From the NCBI GenBank assembly GCA_036023115.1, contig JAYKKT010000073.1:11905001-11969000 (forward strand): a stretch of DNA of 64,000 bases, read 5' to 3'. The first letter of the stretch is position 1, and each line of letters begins with the position of its first letter. The notes beneath the pieces were generated by a model. That model made no database searches. It was not told where the DNA came from and worked only from the letters and a program-made list of their open reading frames with translations. The position numbers and the translations under genes are program-made. Of this stretch, positions 45,698-61,830 are shown piece by piece. The stretch is from Brasenia schreberi (lineage: Eukaryota; Streptophyta; Magnoliopsida; Nymphaeales; Cabombaceae).

Positions 45698-46881
45698 GGT
45701 TTATGTTAAATTTCTTTCGAAAAGATTTTTAAAATGAATCTCCTTTGAACTTCTTGAAAGAAGGATTAAGGTTGATCATATGACCCTAAATAAGGGAATT
45801 GATGCTTTATGAAAAGTAGAGTTTTCAATATTATGTGGTAACATTTCAAAAATCTTTGGCTTATAAAATAGAACCTTGTTCAATATAGCAAAATATTTTT
45901 AAGTGGTAGATGTTATTATGAAATAGGATGATCTTGGTTAAATCAAGTAACCGAAGGGATAAGTTTCCCCCATTTTACTTCTCTTTCTAAAGAGGAAAAG
46001 TATTAAAAATCAAAAAAGAGAATACAAAAACTCCTCTAAAAAGAGGTCTTCATTCAAATAGAAAGAGGGAATACAAAACTTCTTTCGAAAGAGGTCTTTT
46101 CTTTGAAAGAAAAAGAAAATGAAAAAAAGAAGGAATATGAAAAAAAATCCTTCAAAAAGAAAAAGAAAATGAGGCTTTCCATGTTGAAAAGAAAAAAATA
46201 TCAAAAGAACAATTTTCCGTCTCTTTCCCTTAAACCACGGGATGCCTCAAAAGGGATCGTGGTAACTCTTTCTCATATCCCTACAACTTATCCCAATGGA
46301 GAAAGATTTATTCACGAAAATCCTAAAGTAGGAATATAATCTACTTATTTGGATTTCATTTTGTTTGAGAATTAGACTTTATTGTGTGGGAAATAGAATT
46401 TTGAAATGTTTTCCAAATTTTTTTACAAAAACCTCTGCTAAGTAGTGGGTATTAAAACCCGAATGGGGGAAAATATGAAAAACCGAAAGTTCTTTTGATA
46501 TAAACTAAAAGGAGTTTCCTTTGAAAATGAATTATGAAAACCCGAGATATCAAAACGGCATGAGATTATTCTACTAGAGGCAGCCGACCTTCATAGGCTT
46601 CCCCTCAAGCTCATTCATCTATTAATTGAGTCTCTAAAATCTCACACTCCATTTACATCACCCACACCATGCATGCATGCATTCGAAGTCATTCATACAT
46701 GATCATACTTAGGACTAACACCCAGTGTAGGTATCCCCTCTTCTATAATCCAAGAAAAAGGATTTTGTGAAATCAAGGATGATTTATATTCTCAAGAATA
46801 ATTTGGGAAGTAAATAAAAAATGATGTTTTCTTCTTTGCCATTATCCAAATAAATTTGGATTAATGTGAAAGAGGGGCATC
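45698..46881 (+). other. 3' spacer of the gypsy element, with purine-rich short hairpins and polypurine tract
   Basis: A non-coding stretch between integrase and the 3' LTR. At about 45990-46140 there are repeated 'CTCCTCTAAAAAGAGGTC' and 'CTTCTTTCGAAAGAGGTC' units, each a short hairpin. The polypurine tract 'GAAAGAGGGG' sits just before the LTR. Confidence 0.7.
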
Positions 46882-49076
46882 TGTAACACCAAAAATCAAT
46901 TTTTTTTCAAACTCCAGATTTCAAAAATTCAAATAATTTAAAACCTTTTTTTAAAGTTCAAATCCTTTAGAAATACTTCAAAATAAAGGTTTTAAATTTA
47001 AGTTAAAAAGTCCATATCATTCAAAGCAAATTAGACAAACGAGTGAAGACCCAATCCAATTCAAGATTGAGATCAAGTCCGAAAGCGAAGGGATGAACTA
47101 GGTCACAGGCCTATCTTCTTCAAACAAATCAAGTTAGGTGGGCCATCAGCAAAGCATATCAAAATGGATCAAAGATACCGTTTGGATAAGATGGATTGGT
47201 TCACTTCAAATCAAGGGTTGGCTCACTTCAAATCAAGGGCTACTTCACTTCAAATCAAGGGCCAAGACTGACCGACTTTACAAAATAAAATAAATTGGAC
47301 TTGAAAGTGTCAATTTTGAAGGATTATCAAAACTACATCTAGACAACATATCAACATGAATCAAGCCAATGTACAAGGAGTTGATCATGCCTAACCGACC
47401 ACTTGGGTTCACTCGGCTAGGGCTAGACGCGCCCAATGAATTCAAGAACCAGCCCACATGGGGCTGGTCTATATCACCTAAAGAGGGACTACATAGTTGG
47501 ACCTTGGGGCTGAATATGGGCCATGTGAGGCCCACCCCAAGGAAGGCCCTAGAAGCAGTCCCCCTTAGCCTATAAATAGGGCCAAGGGGGTGGGTGTTTT
47601 GCATCTTGGTATCTTGGGAGAAAAGAGAGGAAAGGGCCAACAAGAGAGAGTGCTTCCAAGGGAAGGTTGCACCTAGGTATGTCGTCGGCTGCTGAGGGAA
47701 GAGTGGAGTGAGGGGAATTGGGTTAGTTTCTAGGCTAAGGGTTGCTACACTTAGAGAGAATCGTGAGTGAGATAGTGAATCAAGAGAGCAAGGTCGGCTA
47801 AATTACATCTTAGAGGTTTGATTCTTGCAGAAATTTTGTAAGTATTTCTAAATCTTTAAATCTTACACATCTCTTCTTCCTATTCAATTTGAAAGGGGTT
47901 GTATTAATGGAGCCTTGTCTCCCCCCATGTTGTAATAAGAAGTAGATGTGTTGTAAATTTTCTGCTCTTACTTATGCACTTTATGTGTTTGGTTTTTTTA
48001 TTATACTCCAATATATTCTATAAAACACTCTATATTCTCTAACCCCCTCTATGCTTAAGGTAAGATACATATTTTCATTCATTTTCCTTCAGTAATTTGC
48101 TTAGTGTTGTTGGGTTGTTGCAATTTAAATTCAAGTGAGTATACATTCATGTATATTCTAAAAAACGAAACTCTGTTTTTTCAGCATCTGCATACTTTGA
48201 TTGTTTCAATTTTAATTTTTTGGTTTGTGATCTAAATGTGCTAAAATTTTAGGCACAATACCTACACACACTAACCCACTAAAAATAAAAGTTGCAAGAA
48301 TTTTAGGACTGTGCAAGCCCATGAATAAAATTGAGAAATGTCAGATAAATCCATTTTTGTTTTCTACACAGTTAGATTTCCTACAATAGGAGTTTCGTAA
48401 AAGTTCTATATCTCTATCTGTAGAAATTCAAATTTGATGAAATTAGTCTCATTAGAAAGCTGATATCTATAGCTTTCGAAAAAGACTAAAATCATAACAT
48501 TTGAAATTTTATACACCGAGATATAGAGGATTCTTTGAGCCTTTGTATTTCTGTAACAGAATGTCCTAAAACTGCGAAATCAGGTCTAATTCCTGATTTA
48601 ATTTTGTAAATTTGTTATCTTAAAATTTCAAGACAAAAGGTGATTTAGGATCCCAATACATTAGGAAATGTCCTTTAAAAGTTTTATGAATTTTGGAGAT
48701 CCTTAGACTACCAAGAAAAAATCAGGAACAATTTTTGAAAACAAGATGAGTTTATGTTTTTCAGAACTTGGTAAATTTCAAGCTTTAAACTAAGTGCATA
48801 TATTATTTCTTAGCAAAAACGCATCATCTTCATGTGAATTGGAGTCTATCACCTATGCACGTAAAATTCCTAAGCACTTAGGCTGACCCTTGAGCGTCGG
48901 TTGAAGAAGTCCTAAAGCGAAAAGAACCCGCTTAGCCACAATCGCTAATTAAGTAAGATTTGATTTACACACTTTGCTAGTTATAAAACTAGCTGGCACG
49001 CTCGTGCACGAAGTAGAATTGAAATTCCTGTTTCAAGTCTCTACATAGACTTGGAGTGAAATTTTCAACATCTACA
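46882..49076 (+). repeat. 3' LTR of the gypsy element (long form, 2,195 bp)
   Basis: It starts TGTAACACC and ends CTACA. A TATA box 'CTATAAATAGGGCC' is at 47570-47583. It contains the 890 bp missing from the 5' LTR (about 47875-48765). The open frame 47369-47575 corresponds to the one in the 5' LTR. Confidence 0.92.
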
Positions 49077-49081
49077 ATATT

Positions 49082-49790
49082 CAACATTAGTCAACATGCA
49101 TGCATATGCATGCCCCTCGAGATATAATCCTAAGAGATTATATGTTCCATTAATGACCGATAATCTCCATGAACTATCACTTTTACCATCTCCTTTAATT
49201 ACCTATTTTATACTAGTAAATTGGTTGCTTTCTTCATCCATACATTCCCTACTTGTGTACACAATACTTTTTTCACATCCAAGTCATATCTTATCTCTAA
49301 CATTATTCTCTTTTAAATAAAGAATTATAAGAACAATGTTAAAGTGCTTCTCAACTTCTCTTGCATAGTCAAGCAACTATTGTCGGTTCCAAAATATCAT
49401 ATTAGTTTCAAACATTGGTGAATAGTCAATTTCATCTTCCTCACAATTAACAACTGTAATTGCTTTTCAATCGTCACTTTAGACATGACTAGTTCCTAAC
49501 TGGCCTGGTGGTTCCAATCAAAACCGAACCGGTTGGACCCAAAACCAGTGAAACTGGGGTTCACCCAGCCCAATTCCAATTTCACCTTTTCTATAATGGG
49601 AATCAACAATTCCAAATTGGTGATTTTGGTATTTTTTTTAAAAAAATATTTTTAATAAGATTACCTAGGCAATTCCAAACTCAAATTGGAATTGACCCAG
49701 AATTTATAGTTACGGTTCTAGGTTATGAGCTAACCAAAACTGGACATGTCTATATTACTTGAATAATTTGACATCCACAATGAATTGACA
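49082..49790. other. Spacer with degenerate repeat, no gene recognised
   Basis: Around 49500-49690 are 'AACCGAACCGG', 'AAAACCAGTGAAACTGGGG' and 'CCAATTCC' phrases, like those near 6240-6590 and 8090-8205. The open frames here are short and unsupported. Confidence 0.4.
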
Positions 49791-49799
49791 GACATTAAC

Positions 49800-50600
49800 A
49801 TCACATATATACAATTATCTCAACACGTCTCTAACCAATAAGAGATGACCCGAGGTGGCATCTCTTACTAATTAAAGATGCCCTGAAACGTCTCCTACAA
49901 TAAGGAGATACATCAATGCAACATCTCTTATCAAAACAAGACACTCCCTTGATGCGTCTCCGTGTTACAAAGAGGGTCAAAAGTAGAAAAAAAGGTATGA
50001 GAGCCCTTACCGCTCTTTCCAATAAGGTGATGGTGGACAATAACCAATGACGATGGAGAGCACTGGTTATGGTGGAAAGAAAAAATAGAATGGGAGGTAC
50101 AATGGAGAAGAATGATGGACAAAAAAAGAATGACAAAAGAAGGCCTAGATGAAGTTTCCATTAAAAGAGGATTGGAAATGTGATGGGATGAGATGATGAG
50201 TATTTGGGCATTTTTTTAAGAAAAAGAGTGTTTTAGTAAAAAGAAGTGTACATTTAGTAAAAGAAGATGTGCACCTAACACATCTTCTCATAAGAGGAGA
50301 AGCTATGATATTACATTTCTCTGTAAGAGAAGATGCATAAAAAAGAGGCGTCTTTAAGAGAAGATGCACAAAAATGAGGCATATTGTAATGTGACAATGG
50401 TAGATGATATGAGAAGCAACCCTATTAAGTAGTAGGAGAAAGTATATGGAAACAATAGTAAAAAGGAAAATAGGGTGTGTGCTTAATAAGAGAGGTGGTG
50501 CGTACTTATTAATAATTTTTTCACCAAAATTGGTATGTGCATAACCATTTACTATCCATACATTTATTATTTGTGTGATTCCATTTTTGTTCCTACTAAA
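49800..50600. repeat. Hairpin-bearing MITE-like repeat, copy 2
   Basis: It contains repeated short palindromes built on 'CATCTCTTACTAATTAAAGATG', 'GTCTCCTACAATAAGGAGA' and 'ATCTTCTCATAAGAGGAGA' types at about 49830-49960 and 50275-50380. An outer section, 'CCATTTACTATCCATAC' at about 50547-50565, resembles the edge of the element at 55851. No coding sequence is supported. Confidence 0.5.
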
Positions 50601-50639
50601 TTTGAAAACTTCTCCTTATATCGCTAAAGCAAACTAGCT

Positions 50640-51320
50640 TATGAGAAATGGGTTGATAGAGAATCACAAGCAAGTAGGTGGATGAGAAATGTTTATCACA
50701 AATATTCTCCTATCGATTGGCTTGCTAAGTATCATAAAAAATAGGATTTGATGACAATAGAATAGGTAAATTATCAAATTGCAACTATCTATTTTATTTA
50801 TATATGATGTTATACGTTTTTATTTTTCCTTTTATGCAATACAAATTGAATTACAACCATATTGTTGTGTAAAATTTTTAGATTATAATATATATAAGTT
50901 GTCAATATACAATATATGCATTCAATGTTTGGATATTGTGCAACCGTACATGTCATATCGAGTAGTTCAATAATTTGATTGCTATCAAGACATCCTAGTT
51001 GCGCCAATAAATCCATCTGTTACAAATAGACTAACAAAGCTTCATGCATATAAGGTATAATTTTTGTAACATAACACCATTTGGGAGACATAATGCTTAC
51101 ACTATTTTGAGTTTCAACACTTTAGTTTCGCAACAACATATCCTCATAAATACGATGAGTTTTACATGGAGTGATACATTACTTAGATGTATTGATTTAT
51201 TTTGAGAAATTTCGTCAAAGTTGTGTCCAACTCATCCTCTTCCAGCTAGTCAACACAATGAATCATACTTCATATTGATAAATTAATATTTGTCTACATT
51301 AGGTTGGTCTTTAACATTGT
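50640..51320 (+). mobile_element. Second plant-mobile-domain relic
   Basis: 'CLDIVQPYMSYRVVQ' followed after a stop by 'FDCYQDI' (about 50925-50995) resembles the plant-mobile-domain block 'xxxWHxPDRVxRQFGxxQxIP'. Upstream, 'WVDRESQASRWMRNVYHKYSP' type text lies in the same strand near 50650-50720. The frame is heavily broken. Confidence 0.4.
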
Positions 51321-51737
51321 TTTGATTGAATGATATTATTAGTGTTACTTGTAATTATTTTCTTGTACCAATGTCTTACCATTGTATGTGTCACACTAAC
51401 ACAAGCTTTATAACATTTAGAGCGCATTGCATGACCTTTGTAAGGTGACTTTATATTGCTATAGTTGATATAGATATATGAGCAGTGTTGCCAACAAGCA
51501 CATCGCTTGATGATATTTGATGAGACGATATCAGATGAATGAGCTCGGGGTGCCTATAATCCATGCACTGGTTTATACATTGTATCTGAGGGTTGGGGGA
51601 TATTCTTTTGTATTATTCACTATATGTATATATAAATAACATTTGTAATAAATGACATTTTGGTTCCTTGTTCTTCACTTGCACAAAGCTCAAACAATGC
51701 ATAATTGGATATAAATGAATTGAAATAATGAATTCAT

Positions 51738-54700
51738 TTAAATTAAAAAATAAGTATACAACAACAGCTAAGCCTTTCCCCATACTAGACGGGGTCGGCT
51801 ACATGGATTCTTTGTTTCCACATATCCCTATTGTGTGCCATGTTAGGAGTTAACTCCCAATAAGCTAGATCATTCTTTATTGTTTCTTTCCAACACTTTT
51901 GTGGTCGTCCTCTACCTCTTTTAATACTTTCCAAATTTAGTTTTTCTAACCTTCTTACTGGTTCTTCTTTTGATCTTCTTTCTATATGTCCAAACCATCT
52001 TAAATGATGTTCTCTCATTTTATCTTCTATTGGTGCCACTCCTAATTTGTTTCTAATAACCTCATTATGTATACGGTCTTTTCTTGTATGACCACTCATC
52101 CATCTCAACATCTTCATTTCTGTCACAGACATCTTTTGTACATGTTGATGATTAATTGTCCAACACTCAGAACCATAAAACATGGCAAGCCTAATTGCTG
52201 CTCTATAATATTTACCTTTTAATTTTAATGGTATTTTCTTATCATAAAGAATACCTGATGCTCCTCTCTATTTTAACTAATCAGCATTAATTCTATGTGT
52301 AACATCTCCATCAATTCTTCCATCACTCTGAAAAATTGACCCTAGGTATTTAAAATTTTCCTTTTGGGGAATGCAATGTGTGTCAATTTTAATTTCTAAG
52401 TCCTCTGAAGTAACCAAATGATCAAACTTACATTCCATATATTCTATCTTTGTTCTACTAAGTCGGAGGCCTTTGCTTTCTAATGTTTCTCTCCATAGTT
52501 CCAATTTTCTATTAACTTTTTCCTTAGACGACTCCACTAATACAATGTCATCTGCAAATAACATACACCAAGGTACTTCATCTTGAATATGTTTTGTTAA
52601 CTCATCCATCACCATTATAAATAAGTATGGACTTAAAGTTGATCCTTGATGTAACCCAATATTAACTTCAAAGAAGTTTGTCGTTCCTTCATGAGTTCTC
52701 ACACATGTTTTTGCACCATCATACATGTCTCTTATAAGGTTAATATATGTCAATGGGATACCTCTTTTTTCCAAAGTTCTCCAAAGAATATCTCTCGGTA
52801 CCCTATCATAAGCTTTTTCTAGATCAATAAATATCATGTGAAGGTCTTTCTTTTTTGCTCTAAAATGTTCCATAAGACGTCTCAAAAGGTGAATCGCTTC
52901 AATAGTAGATCTGCCTGGCATAAATCCAAATTGATTCTCTGTTGTACTTGATACTTGTCTTAACCTACGTTCAATAATTCTTTCCCATAACTTCATAGTA
53001 TGACTCATTAACTTGATACCTTAATAATTCACACAATTTTGAATGTCTCCCTTGTTCTTATATATGGGTATAAGTGTACTTGCTCTCCATTCCTAGGACA
53101 TCTTTTGGTTTTTCTATATTTCATTAAATAGTCTTGTGGGCCAAGTGATTCCTATTTCTCCTAGTATTTTCCAAACTTCTATAGGAATATTATCTGGTCC
53201 TACTGATTTACCACCCTTCATATGTTTAAAAGCCTATTTGACTTCATTCTTTTGAATACGTCGGTAGAAATTGTGGTTTATATACTTTTCTGACTTGGCT
53301 AAATCTCCTAAACTAATACTAACATCTTTATTTTCATTAAAGAGATCATAAAAATAGTTTTCCCATCTATTTCTTATATCATCATTTGCTACTAGAATTT
53401 TTTCATCCTCATCTTTTATGCATCTAACATAATTAAGATCTTTAGTTTTCTTATCTCTAGCCCTAGCTATCCTAAAAATATCTCTTTCACCCTCTTTTGA
53501 GTTGAGTTTTTTATATAAGTCCTCCCAAATCTTAGCTTTTGCTTCACTAACGGCCTTTTTTGCTTCCTTCTTTGCTTTCTTATAAGCTTCTAAAGTTTTA
53601 CTAGTTTTCTTAGCATAATGTAATTTGTAACGTACCCTCTTTGCCTTGATTTTATTTTGTACTACTTCACTCCACCACCAAGTTTCTTTTTGTGCCGGTA
53701 CACCTTCCTTAGATACCCCTATCACATCTTTCGCCACTTTCCTAATATGTATAGCCATATTGTTCCACATATCACAGGGTGTGCCAACATAATTCCAAAC
53801 ATCTCCTTGAAGGACTTTCTGTTTAAATATATCTTCTTTCTTGCTTTTGAGGTTCCACCATTTAGTCTGAATAGCTCGATGCACTCTTTTCTTCTTTGTC
53901 CATTTTTTTATTTGTAAATCCATAACTAAAGTCGATGTTGGGTGGTTAAGCTTTCTCCTAGAATTACCTTACAATCTTTACAACACGCTCTATCTTTTTT
54001 TCTACAAATAAAGTAATCAATTTGTGTTTGTGATAAGCCACTCTTATAAGTAATTAAATGTTCATCTCATTTTTTGAAGATTGTATTGACTATAAAGAGA
54101 TCAAATGCCATAACAAAATTTAAAATCTCCCTACCTTCCTCATTTATATCCCCAAAACCAAAGTTTCCATGAATCCCTTGATATCCTAATGCCTCTTTAC
54201 CGACATGTCCATTTAAATCTCCTCCTAAACAAATCATCTCCCTTTGTGGAATTTTTTGAAACACCTTATCTAACTCTTCCCAAAAAACTGTCTTTATACT
54301 ATCTTCTAGTCCTACTTGGGGTGCGTAAGCACAAACTATATTCAAAACCTCTGCTCTTAATACTAATTTCAACATCATGATTTGGTCACCATATCATTGT
54401 ATGTCTACTACACTCTCCTTTAAATCTTTATTTATGATAATACCAACTCCATTTCGAGCCTTTTCTTTACCTGAGTACCATAATTTAAAACCTATATCCT
54501 CTATCTCCTTTGCTTTTTCTCCAACCCATTTTGTCTCTTGTAAACATAGAATATGAATCTTTCTCCGAATCATAGTATCTACCACCTCCATTAGCTTGCC
54601 CGATAATGTTCCGATATTCCAAGAACCAATACGAATTTTATTATCTAGAACTAGCTTCCTTACCCCTCGCATCCGTCCATAATCAAAATGCGGAGACCCT

Positions 54701-55049
54701 CTCTGAAAATTTTTTACTACATTTGGGCGGCAATGTAGTGGGACTAACTTCTTTACCCACACCCGTCCATGATGTAGGAACCCTCTCTGCAATTGATTCA
54801 CTACATTCGGGCGAAAATGTAGTGGCCCTTGCTTACTTCTTACTACATTCGGGCTCTACAGCACGTCACTAGGCGGGAACGCCCCAAAACAATGCTCATA
54901 ATTTTTGTAATTAATGTTATAAAAATCCGACGAAGTTTTACGCTGACTGTCGGAAGCCTAACACAACCCTCCTCCTTTATCCGGGCTTGGGACCGGCAAT
55001 GCAAGGGTGATCCCTTACATGGGCGGAGTTAAATTAAAAAATAAGTATA
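51738..55049 (-). mobile_element. Near-full-length RTE LINE with 21-bp target duplication
   Basis: The element, 51759-55028 (3,270 bp), is flanked by perfect 21-bp direct repeats (51738-51758 and 55029-55049) and ends (minus strand) in a TTG-type tail. One ORF is expected, with an apurinic-type endonuclease followed by RT. Endonuclease blocks: 'IRIGSWNIGTLSGKL', 'LCLQETKWVGEKAK', 'NIVCAYAPQVG' and 'ICLGGDLNGHVGK'. RT blocks: '[18 protein letters not shown]', '[14 protein letters not shown]', '[11 protein letters not shown]' and the catalytic 'LFADDIVLV'. The C-terminal part has 'EDKMREHHLRWFGHIERR'. The ORF is broken by scattered stops (for example near 54391, 54064, 53231 and 52274) and by one frame change near 53930, where the copy at 22830 has one more T. 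It is the best-preserved copy in the window but inactive as written. Confidence 0.95.
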
Positions 55050-55399
55050 TTTACAAAATACAAAGAACATCTAATCATTATTCTTAATGTCATGTATGGT
55101 ATCATCACCCGGTCCTTTCATTTGTACATGCATCTCAATATGCGGGTGGAATGATTGATCCCAATTCTTGACACTTCATATCAATATCATTGTGAAGATG
55201 GAAAGATAGGAGGTATCAAAGAGCCATCAATCATGTATGTATGCAAAAAAAGAGGAAAAAAAGAGAAGCTGTAAATTGTATATATTAAATACTTAAATAA
55301 CATTTATGTAGTAGAAATGTTTTCATCAATCATCATCTTTTCATAATTTAGTCCATCACAAATACTTTCGTTGGAGTTATTTGACATTCTACAATATAT

Positions 55400-55850
55400 A
55401 GAGATATAAGGTGTGAAGCATATACATTTATAATACAAGAGAAATGCAATATAAGCGCATCTCTCATTTGAGGGAGACACAACACAAATACATCTCTCAT
55501 TTGAGAGAGATGCAGCCTAAGTGTATCACTCAATTAAGAGAGTTGCATCCCAACCACGACCCAAAATCATAAAATATTTATCAAAATAAAAAGGTACCAA
55601 AAATTAACACAAATATATAAAAAAAAATTAAAAAGTTGGAAGAATTAACCTCTTACTACTTGTTTTTTCTTCTTTCTTCTTTTATTTTTTTCGAAATGTT
55701 GGTCACCAAAGTAAAGAAAAAGAAATGCAAGAATTAAATGTGAAAATTTTAGAGAAAAACTAATATTTTTGATATTTTCACAAGCAGGGATGTGTGGGTA
55801 GTAAAAGGGGCATACAAATAGTAATCTCTTTTTTCAAAATTGATACACGC
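55400..55850. repeat. Hairpin-bearing repeat, copy 3
   Basis: At 55450-55555 three consecutive units of about 40 bp each hold a palindrome of the 'CATCTCTCATTTGAGAGAGATG' kind ('GCATCTCTCATTTGAGGGAG', 'ACATCTCTCATTTGAGAGAG', 'GTATCACTCAATTAAGAGAG'). The flanks are A/T-rich with no ORF. Confidence 0.55.
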
Positions 55851-56472
55851 ACACCCATTTTATTGTCCACACTCTTTTTTACCGTGATTTTGATTTTACC
55901 CTTGCTAAAATCTAAAAATTACTTTGATATCCCATGACGTGAAGGTAAATCAAATGCATGATATTGAATCATCTAGTGTTTCAGTGATTTGGTGGGGTAT
56001 TTCGTTGATTTTATATATTTTTTATTATTTATTTGATGAGTTGATTTCATTTTCTATCAAAATCAAAATGAAATAATGAGATCATATTCCATACTCAACA
56101 CGTGGTTTAGGTGTGTCTCTTTCGTTGGGGAGACATGCTTGGACCGTGTTTCAAATGTAGAGCTTGATATTATTTTTTATTTCTTATATGTTTTTTAATT
56201 CTCTTTTTCTTCTTCTTTTATTGTTGTTCTTTTTCTTGTTATCAATTTTATATTTTGATTTATTTTTCTTGTTCTTAATTCTTTTTCCTTTTTTATAAAA
56301 TTTATAAGAATATGCATTATTAAGTTTCAAACTTCAAACAAGGTAACAAAGCTAAATGAAACGTTGATGGTATAGTAAAGAGATACGGTGAAAGAAACCT
56401 TCCTCGAATTGAGCGTGAGAGGAGAGAAACTGATTTTTTTTTTTTTAAGTGTGGATAATAAAAGGGGTCCTT
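55851..56472. mobile_element. MITE-like element with terminal inverted repeats
   Basis: The left end 'CCCATTTTATTGTCCACAC' (55851-55869) is the inverted counterpart of 'GTGTGGATAATAAAAGGGG' (56450-56468). The interior includes 'GTGTGTCTCTTTCGTTGGGG', a short hairpin unit, and a T/C-rich tract matching the reverse of 9985-10175. It lies about 280 bp upstream of the SUMO gene start. Confidence 0.6.
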
Positions 56473-56620
56473 TTTCACATTTTGCACGCCACGTTCGCTT
56501 TCTGATACACCCTCTCGGCAGTACGATCTTCATTCGCGATTCGTGTACTGTCGGATCTGAGCCATAGGCAGAGTTGGTATCAATCTCCGGCTGGATTCTC
56601 TTGGAAATTCTCTCCACCCT

Positions 56621-56755
56621 TATAAAGGAGGAGGCTGCTGCTGGTTTTCCTCGATTTTCCCTCACTTTCTCGCCGGTTTCCAATTTGTTCTCTCTCTCAC
56701 ACACACATACACAGAGGAAAGGCCGGTTTAGGGAGAGTAAGCTAGGGTTTTCGCC
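56621..56755 (+). promoter_or_regulatory. SUMO gene core promoter and leader
   Basis: 'TATAAAG' at 56621-56627 lies 129 bp before the ATG, leaving room for a leader of about 100 bases. The leader contains a CT/CA-rich stretch (56692-56713) and a telo-box-like 'CTAGGGTTTT' at 56742-56751, a motif common in leaders of plant housekeeping genes. Confidence 0.5.
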
Positions 56756-60496
<3,741 letters not shown>

Positions 60497-61330
60497 TATC
60501 ATCTTCCTTTCATATTGCTTTTCCACATTCATTGTCTTATAAGGCTTGTAGTATGTGTAAAGGATTTCCTTCTGACTTGGTCTATATAAAAGTCGCTTTC
60601 CCGCTGTTGGGTTTTGTGAACAGCTCAAAGTGGGAAGTTCTACTTCCTGCTGTTAGTGTGACGGATGAAGGAAACAGTTTCTCTATACATATGGTAACTT
60701 AATATGACTAGCATGTTAGGTTTTGGATCAACTGGGCTTCGTTTTCTTTGTAGCTTGCGTCCACTTCGAATTCCGGCTCAATTTTCCATTTGCTTCTTGC
60801 AGCTTACTTAATTGAATTGTTGTCTTGTTGGTTATGAAATTAATGTTGTTCTATTATAAAGCTAACGTAGAGGGCGGGGGATGCAAAGTTGGCTAACCAC
60901 CAGTATAGATCTTTGTCCCATCTTCTATTGGGGACTTTACCGTGGGGTATCATCTGCCGGCCTAAAGTTGTATGGTTAAGAAGGTGGTTAGATGGGGTCA
61001 ATCTTGCCCTGTCGTGGAGATCCAGTAGGAACTGGCTGGTTTCTTAGTCGGAGTCATATTTAGAAAGGAGGATATGTGGTCTCGCTGCTAAGGGAGACTA
61101 GGAATAAATATGCTGCTGCCTTGTTTGTTCCTGAATGCGGTCATTCTTACTTTCTCTTTTGTATTTTTCCAACAGCTTTATTATTTATAGTTCTAATGGT
61201 TTACACATACTCAAGTTGCTTTGGCGTGGTCACCATTGTGGCTTGTTCAAAGTAATGCTAGCCTATGCATGTTAGTTAAATCATCGAGAATAAGTGCGAT
61301 TATGCAATTGTTGCAGTGGTTTATTCTGGA
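60497..61330. other. SUMO 3' flank and spacer
   Basis: The first 200 bp or so is probably 3' untranslated sequence. No other gene is recognised up to the LINE relic. Confidence 0.4.
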
Positions 61331-61339
61331 ATTTATCAA

Positions 61340-61830
61340 AGAATGGTTGTCATTCTTATAATAAAGTGCACACATTGTATTCCTTATAAGGAAAGTTTTA
61401 AATGCCTAGGATTAATCTTTTAGAACGAGAAAATTTTAGTTTTTTAGAGAGAAAAATTGATGGAGATGTTACGCATAAAATTAATGTTGGTTGATTAAAA
61501 TGGAGGAGTATCAAGTATTTTATGTGATAAGAAAATACCATTAAATTGAAAGTTAAATATTATAGAACAACAATTTTGTTGAGTGTTATACAGTTAATTG
61601 TCAACATGTACAAAAAAAATGTCTGCAGTAGAAATGAAGATGTTGAGATGGACGAGTGATCATACAAGGAAAATATAGTATGTTTAGAAATGAAGATGTT
61701 ACGTCTAATGTCACGTTGAGGTTATTAGAAACAAATTGAAAATACCACTAATAACAGATAAAATGAATGAAAATCGTTTAAGATGATTATAAAAGCAAAT
61801 AATCCATGTAGCCGACCCATCTTAGTTGTT
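61340..61830 (+). mobile_element. Strongly decayed RTE LINE 3' fragment
   Basis: Segments match the RT C-terminal and 3' part of the LINE in order: 'GGAAAGTTTTAAATGCCTAG', 'GATGGAGATGTTACGCATAA', 'ATGTGATAAGAAAATACCAT', 'GTCAACATGTACAAAA' and 'AGAAATGAAGATGTTGAGAT'. The end reads 'CCATGTAGCCGACCCATCTT' then 'AGTTGTTTG'. Indels are frequent, making this the oldest-looking LINE copy here. Confidence 0.82.

Larger units (their letters stand above)
37167..49081 (+). mobile_element. Ty3/gypsy LTR retrotransposon, Tat lineage, with both LTRs
   Basis: The element spans 37172-49076 (11,905 bp), starting TGTAA and ending CTACA, flanked by 'AGATT' (37167-37171) and 'ATATT' (49077-49081), a 5-bp target duplication with one change. 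The order is LTR, primer-binding region ('TTGGCACGCTCG' at 38455), gag, protease remnant, G-patch-like motif, RT, RNase H, integrase, long 3' spacer, polypurine tract ('GAAAGAGGGG' near 46868-46877) and LTR. RT before integrase puts it in Ty3/gypsy. The 'EDELERP' and '[20 protein letters not shown]' blocks and the large size point to the Tat lineage. Stops, deletions and a gag-region duplication show it cannot act alone. Confidence 0.93.

Noticed and set aside
49096..49320. 74-codon frame after the gypsy element
   Set aside because: No motif or homology was recognised, and the frame is of chance length in AT-rich DNA.
55450..55555. Possible CRISPR-like array of repeated palindromes
   Set aside because: The units are not identical, have no constant spacer length and lie in a plant nuclear genome; a hairpin-bearing repeat is the better reading.
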